18,465 bases of DNA, taken from NCBI GenBank assembly GCA_035299065.1, contig DATGXI010000010.1, positions 1 to 18,465 on the forward strand, given 5' to 3'. The notes under the pieces were generated by a model. That model was given only the letters and a program-made list of their open reading frames with translations, searched no databases and had not been told where the DNA came from. The DNA is from DASPJQ01 sp035299065. GTDB taxonomy: Bacteria; Bacteroidota; Bacteroidia; Flavobacteriales_D; UBA2798. Below, piece by piece: positions 14,184-18,465 of this stretch; positions within the stretch are counted from its first letter, which is position 1, and each line of letters starts with the position of its first letter. The position numbers were made by a program, and so were the translations under genes.

Positions 14184-16649
14184 TTATTTTATATCAATAG
14201 TTGATCCTTTTTCTGCTTCCTTAAGCACTTTGTTCTTCTCCTGTTTTAACTCCTTTACCAAAACCGAAGACGGCCCAAAAACATCGCCTTTTTTTGATGC
14301 CTTTATGGCAAAAGTACAGTTTTCAATTTGACAGTTGGCTGAATTGACTATTGAGCCGTCTTTTGCTTCCAGACCACATTTTGCTTTATTAATTTTTGAG
14401 TGAACAATATTCAGGTCGGTTTTTGAACGCGCATAAACTGCGCTTCCTTTAATGTTATCAAATAAACAATTTTGAATTTTTACCACTGAACCAAATGCTT
14501 CAACGCCATGATTACTGGTATTAAGAAAATTAGAATTCGACACATTTATAGTGGCATAATTAATGTTTAAAGCATTGCTATTACCGGATTCAAAATTGGA
14601 ATTATTTATTTTCACATTGTTTCTGAAACTACAAATGTGATTTGAAGTGTTTTGTATAAACGAACAGTTATTGATTTTTAAATCGCTTTCATAAGCTACA
14701 AGAGCACCTTGGTTTGCCGAGCCCGGCTTACCGGCAAAACCCCGGAAGGTGGTATAAGAAAAAACAGATTCTGCTGATGTATTTAAAAGTATGATGCCAA
14801 CGCCTGTACCATCAGAAGATATTAGATCTACATGTCTCTCAATTGTACCATCAGCATAAAAAGGTGAGTATGAAAACATGGTTGCATTTTGAATGAAATC
14901 AATTGTGGTGCCAGGATTAAAAAATACTTTGTATCCCTTTTCAATTACAAGTGTTGAACTTAATGATATTTTTTTTCCTGTAAACCGTATTATTTTAGCC
15001 GATTTGTCAATTTCGAGGAATGAATATTTCGTTAAATCTGACGGTTTAAGAACAAGTTCTGCGTTAAAAGGAGTCGCAAACTCATTGGCTTTTGCGGGGG
15101 CAACAGTTGTTTCCATTTTTACGCCAGAACCCAAGAGCTCATATTGCAGCATTATTTCCTGCGATGAGTTAATTTTTTCCTTCATGCTTGGTAAAGCCAC
15201 ACGAATTGGTATATACGTTAATGTTGATCCTTTTTGCTTAGCTGGCAGGATTACGTTTTTAATTGCCTGCTTTTTTCCACCAACTGATATTGACACTAAA
15301 TTGAACGGTAATGCATCGGTGGTTGCAACGGATAGCAAAAGGGTGTCTGATTTAATCCCATTCACATATGCGTGAACCCCTTTTTTTGGATGCAAGTTTT
15401 GATCAATCAGTTTTATATTACGATAATAAGGGGTGGTTTCAAATTTCTTATATGCAAATTCAGTAAATACAGTAGCCAGTTTACTATCCAGATTTTTCTT
15501 GTTTTTCTTTAGAAAAGCGTCAAGCCATTTTTTTGAGGCTATTCGTTTTAATTGAAATATATACTCCTTAAAAAAAAGAGGGTCGCTAAATAATGTTGCA
15601 TGAAAATTATTGACGTCATTTTTCTTTAAATCCACAAACCGGTAAGATCCACAAATCTGGCTGGCCGGCTGAACACTAAAACTCTCATAAGCAACGGGCT
15701 CAATTTTTCGGGTTACCGAATTATAGTAATACTTCACATCGCTCCAGTCAAGACTGTGATGCCCTCCCACAAGATCAATTACTGCATGAAATTTTGCAAG
15801 TTTTTCAATATCAAACACCTGACTTGTTGACGATTCACCCCGCCTGAATTTTTCAAGCAATATCATTCCTTTTTCATATGCGTTTAGCAAGACCGAATCG
15901 GCATACACATTATTATCATCATATGTTTCAATATTTGCCGATTGCATTAAAGCACTTTCCATATTAATAGGCTGCTTTTCATGTTCCGCAATGCGATAGG
16001 ACCAATACATATCAGGGTTAAAGCGTAAAATTGGCCCGGCAGGTCTTTTGTTCCGCTGAATCAATTCCTGGGCAAAATGCTCTTCTACTGCGTATATGCC
16101 CCAATTTTCATCATTGACCTTGACATTAATAAAATCGTAATTTAATGCAATGATGTCTTCCTGCTTCATCATCTGATGGTATAGCCATTCATAAGCGTAA
16201 TTTCGGGTACCTGGGTGTTGAATGGAAAAAATTTTCATTCCCATGAAGGCATCACCCTTTTTGGTTTTTATGCGAAACGACCATTTTTTATCCTGCAAAT
16301 GATCGGTCATATGACCTTTGAGACGCAGTTTAGCTTTTATTTTTTTGCCATTGTGGCTTAATTTGGCGTTTACATAAGCACCACCTTCGTCAATCAGAAT
16401 GCCCCTTTCAAGCGCCTTTTTGCGCACTTTTTCCAGTTTTTCAAAATCAAGGGGATCAATATTTATTTCAAGCGTTTCAAACTTTGCTTCTGCAGCAAGG
16501 CTTTTGTTCTCCCAGTAAGTGGATATAAAATCACCTAAATTTTTATACCCGTATTTTTTAACATACGAGTTGGCAAAAACACCGCCCACAAGCAGTAATA
16601 CCAGCACTGAGAGCAATGCAATCTTTAATTTTTTGCGTTTTTTGAACAC
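14184..16649 (-). CDS. CotH-kinase-like protein fused to a right-handed beta-helix, membrane-anchored
   Basis: 821 residues from a GTG start. A basic N-terminus and one membrane helix (10-27) act as an uncleaved anchor. Residues about 55-370 resemble the CotH kinase domain: KLRLKGH (107-113), KKWSFRIK (121-128), WGIYAVEEHF (183-192), and DLVGGHHSLDWSDVKYYYN (292-310) followed by KIEPVAYESF (315-324). CotH proteins are atypical kinases of secreted or coat proteins. In relatives the last segment usually carries an Asp metal ligand (PxxxD); here Glu322 stands there. Residues about 550-790 form a right-handed parallel beta-helix with a strict 22-residue rung (starts near 657, 679, 701, 723, 745, 767; N-C/S-x-F asparagine-ladder pattern), a fold common in glycan-binding or glycan-modifying proteins. 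The product would act outside the inner membrane. It follows the SGNH gene by 44 nt and abuts the phosphoesterase gene. Confidence 0.85.
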   Translation of the reverse strand: MFKKRKKLKIALLSVLVLLLVGGVFANSYVKKYGYKNLGDFISTYWENKSLAAEAKFETLEINIDPLDFEKLEKVRKKALERGILIDEGGAYVNAKLSHNGKKIKAKLRLKGHMTDHLQDKKWSFRIKTKKGDAFMGMKIFSIQHPGTRNYAYEWLYHQMMKQEDIIALNYDFINVKVNDENWGIYAVEEHFAQELIQRNKRPAGPILRFNPDMYWSYRIAEHEKQPINMESALMQSANIETYDDNNVYADSVLLNAYEKGMILLEKFRRGESSTSQVFDIEKLAKFHAVIDLVGGHHSLDWSDVKYYYNSVTRKIEPVAYESFSVQPASQICGSYRFVDLKKNDVNNFHATLFSDPLFFKEYIFQLKRIASKKWLDAFLKKNKKNLDSKLATVFTEFAYKKFETTPYYRNIKLIDQNLHPKKGVHAYVNGIKSDTLLLSVATTDALPFNLVSISVGGKKQAIKNVILPAKQKGSTLTYIPIRVALPSMKEKINSSQEIMLQYELLGSGVKMETTVAPAKANEFATPFNAELVLKPSDLTKYSFLEIDKSAKIIRFTGKKISLSSTLVIEKGYKVFFNPGTTIDFIQNATMFSYSPFYADGTIERHVDLISSDGTGVGIILLNTSAESVFSYTTFRGFAGKPGSANQGALVAYESDLKINNCSFIQNTSNHICSFRNNVKINNSNFESGNSNALNINYATINVSNSNFLNTSNHGVEAFGSVVKIQNCLFDNIKGSAVYARSKTDLNIVHSKINKAKCGLEAKDGSIVNSANCQIENCTFAIKASKKGDVFGPSSVLVKELKQEKNKVLKEAEKGSTIDIK

Positions 16650-16693
16650 GGCTTAAAAATACGATAAAATAGCTTATGACAAACAGCCGTTAC

Positions 16694-17632
16694 CTAGTGG
16701 GTTTCCAGTTCTTTTATGGCTTTCCTTAATACAGGAAACAACGCTTTGGTTAGTAATTTGTGCCCCATGGTGTTCAGGTGTATTTCATCGCGGTAGGCTG
16801 TCAGGTCATGTATATGGTTTTTACCCTCCAGGTACTCAATTTTATTCGAATCAAGCATTGCCAGCAGCTGTTTTCCATATTTATCATAACTTTTATTTTC
16901 TACTTCGGTTTTTGTTGCGTGCACGTATACCAAAAGCTTTATCTTTTTTTCACTGCAATAGGTAAAAAAGTTTTTCCAGCCGGTATTCAGTTTTGAATCG
17001 TCAAAATCATACAGGTAATCGTATTCCTGTTCTTTGCTGCCAAAAATACCCTTTATTTTAGGCCAGGCATACCTTGTCCAGGCGTCAGTTAATGCACACA
17101 GGGGTTGAGATGAAGGCCATGCCATGTGATTTCCAACTACGTTTTTGAAATGCATGTTATCATGCAGATCGTGACTGCTAAAGACCAGCATAAAAATTTT
17201 AGCATCAAAGTCGCCCTGGCTTTTTATATAGGCAAACGCATTATCAGGCCCCCAACTTTGTGCCGAAATGTTATATACACCAATTTGCTCTTTTAAGTCA
17301 TTTGTAAGTTGTGTTGCAAGCAATGTTGATGAAAGGTTATCCTGATCAACGTGTGCGCCACCGTTTATTACTGAATCACCAATTTTCAATACCCGTATTT
17401 TATCCTTTTTATTTAATTCCGGGCTTCGCATACCAAGTGAATTTGTACAAATGTGGTTGCCGAAGCGGTAAAGGTCCTGGTTTGGAGCGTACATGTATTC
17501 GTAAAATTCATTTTCAGTGTACAACGGCAAACTTCCAAGTCCCCAAATAAAACGCAATGCGAGTTCAGCCGCCACAAAAGCAACCAGCAAATATTTTAAA
17601 AGCCGAAAAAAACTAAGTTGTAATCCCTTCAT
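16694..17632 (-). CDS. SGNH/GDSL-like protein of the polysaccharide operon, membrane-anchored
   Basis: 312 residues from ATG at 17632. An N-terminal membrane segment (about 9-30) precedes a periplasmic SGNH-hydrolase fold: block I IGDSVINGG with nucleophile Ser87; block II Gly in SAQSWG (128); block III region VFSSHDLHD (150-158), where the canonical GxND Asn is His; block V RDEIHLN with Asp282 and His285 forming the catalytic dyad. Such proteins in polysaccharide loci are acyl-esterases or acetyltransferase partners (AlgJ/AlgX-like role), which fits its place between a polymer ligase and a beta-helix protein, but the substrate is not evident. An upstream in-frame ATG at 17674 would lengthen the overlap with the ligase gene to 62 nt; the start at 17632 gives a 20-nt overlap and puts the membrane segment at the terminus, so it is preferred. 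Confidence 0.82.
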   Translation of the reverse strand: MKGLQLSFFRLLKYLLVAFVAAELALRFIWGLGSLPLYTENEFYEYMYAPNQDLYRFGNHICTNSLGMRSPELNKKDKIRVLKIGDSVINGGAHVDQDNLSSTLLATQLTNDLKEQIGVYNISAQSWGPDNAFAYIKSQGDFDAKIFMLVFSSHDLHDNMHFKNVVGNHMAWPSSQPLCALTDAWTRYAWPKIKGIFGSKEQEYDYLYDFDDSKLNTGWKNFFTYCSEKKIKLLVYVHATKTEVENKSYDKYGKQLLAMLDSNKIEYLEGKNHIHDLTAYRDEIHLNTMGHKLLTKALFPVLRKAIKELETH

Positions 17633-18465
17633 TTGATAATTCGTCTTCGATTTCAGTAACTTTTTGCTTTTCAACCAACCAATCGTCCAATGATAGCACG
17701 GTAATAATTATTAAAAACAATATGGTATAAGGGTTGAGTGATGCTGCCAACCATGGTTCAAAATTGATAGAAAGCATAATGGCAATCATAACCGGATATG
17801 CATAACTGGAATGTTTTGACGCTCGATAAAACAACAGAAAAAAACCTCGCAGAAAAAAAATGAGGCCTATTAAACCGGTATTTAACCACATTATTAAATA
17901 TGTATTATGCACACCACCCTGATGCCCTTCCTTGCTAAGGAAATCAAAATTGGTGCGCATTAAATATTCATCGTAAGCAAGTCCTTTACCAACCAGTAAA
18001 CTTTGTTGAATATTTTGCCATGCAAAATTCCATGCAATTGTGCGTCCTGAGCCTTCCTGAAGTGTTTCGAGCCTGAATGATTTTTGCAAATCCAGCGCTA
18101 TAATTATTTTGGGAAAGTAAAGAATAAAAAATTCAACCGACATAAGAACCAGGATGAAAATAAAAAACCCGAGAAAAACCGATCGTTTGAAAAGGTAATG
18201 GAACATGTGAAAAAGCATTATAGCCATTAAAGCTGTTCTAGAACCTGTGCTTATAGTTACATAAAGCATAAAAAGCACAAAAAATAGTTTTTCTTTTCTT
18301 TCAAAAAGATCAGGAAACCGCTGGTTTACGATAAAAAAAAGCGTATAAACCAGTATACAGAAAATTCCCAAACCATTTGGATTTCCGAAAACCCCACGTA
18401 ATCGCCCACCGTGCGAAATGGCCACATCAGGCCAAATAACCATGACAACATACCCGCCCGCCATA
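17613..18465 (-). CDS. O-antigen ligase/polymerase family (Wzy_C) protein, partial
   Basis: At least 283 residues, the C-terminal part of a polytopic membrane protein whose start lies beyond the right edge; the Met encoded at 18464 is probably internal. Signature features of the O-antigen ligase family: RLRGVFGNPNGLG (21-33 of the visible part), STGSRTA (72-78) in a membrane helix, a large periplasmic loop with GSGRTIAW (138-145), GKG (159-161) and HNTYL (186-190), then three further helices and an acidic cytoplasmic tail. These enzymes join lipid-linked glycans to lipid A core or to one another at the periplasmic face. It is the most upstream gene visible in the five-gene operon and overlaps the SGNH gene by 20 nt. 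Whether it is a ligase or a polymerase cannot be decided from this part. Confidence 0.9.
   Translation of the reverse strand, partial: MAGGYVVMVIWPDVAISHGGRLRGVFGNPNGLGIFCILVYTLFFIVNQRFPDLFERKEKLFFVLFMLYVTISTGSRTALMAIMLFHMFHYLFKRSVFLGFFIFILVLMSVEFFILYFPKIIIALDLQKSFRLETLQEGSGRTIAWNFAWQNIQQSLLVGKGLAYDEYLMRTNFDFLSKEGHQGGVHNTYLIMWLNTGLIGLIFFLRGFFLLFYRASKHSSYAYPVMIAIMLSINFEPWLAASLNPYTILFLIIITVLSLDDWLVEKQKVTEIEDELSNEGITT

Noticed and set aside
14893..15375. 160-codon plus-strand frame opposite the CotH/beta-helix gene
   Set aside because: Shadow of a gene with strong domain structure on the other strand; no supporting features.

Overview
The window comes from a member of the Bacteroidota. The evidence is a T9SS type-B (CHU_C, 'gliding motility-associated') C-terminal domain on a giant secreted protein, a DUF3078 outer-membrane protein, a LytTR regulator paired with a propeller-type LytS kinase, a lipoprotein with a Bacteroidota-style surface export signal, and repeated TAnnTTTG (-7) promoter elements 18-29 nt before starts, with few Shine-Dalgarno sequences. 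The base composition is AT-rich. The order or family cannot be fixed from the sequence alone; a T9SS-bearing lineage (Flavobacteriia, Cytophagia, Sphingobacteriia or Chitinophagia) is likely.

Left part (1-7.8 kb): single genes in alternating directions. A truncated class II glutamine amidotransferase (amidophosphoribosyltransferase-like) runs off the left edge. Divergent from it is a 1.4-kaa secreted SBBP/PKD protein with three tandem composite repeats and a T9SS sorting domain. It converges, with a 17-bp overlap, on a seven-helix membrane protein. Then come a tRNA with a CAU anticodon (best read as the lysidine-type tRNA-Ile2), mscL, a DUF3078 outer-membrane protein and a small hypothetical gene. 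Two bidirectional hairpin terminators separate convergent units.

Middle part (7.8-12.0 kb): all on the minus strand. A LytTR response regulator is followed 9 nt later by its presumed partner, a 1024-residue propeller/Y_Y_Y/LytS histidine kinase. Next is a small lipoprotein with its own -7 element, a surface-export signal and a calcium-loop motif.

Right part (12.1-18.5 kb): a tightly packed minus-strand operon that enters from beyond the right edge. In transcription order it encodes an O-antigen ligase/polymerase (partial), an SGNH-fold protein, a CotH-kinase-like protein fused to a right-handed beta-helix, a membrane-tethered metallophosphoesterase-like protein and a GT4 glycosyltransferase. 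The junctions are a 20-nt overlap, a 44-nt gap, a directly abutting TAA-ATG, and an 8-nt GTG/TGA overlap. This looks like the end of a surface-polysaccharide locus. The co-location of a CotH-type phosphotransferase, a degenerate phosphoesterase and an SGNH protein with a polymer ligase is the best candidate here for an undescribed system: possible phosphorylation or acylation tailoring of an exported glycan. That function is inferred, not shown.

No CRISPR array, insertion sequence, rRNA or replication origin was seen. No gene-free stretch exceeds 300 bases.
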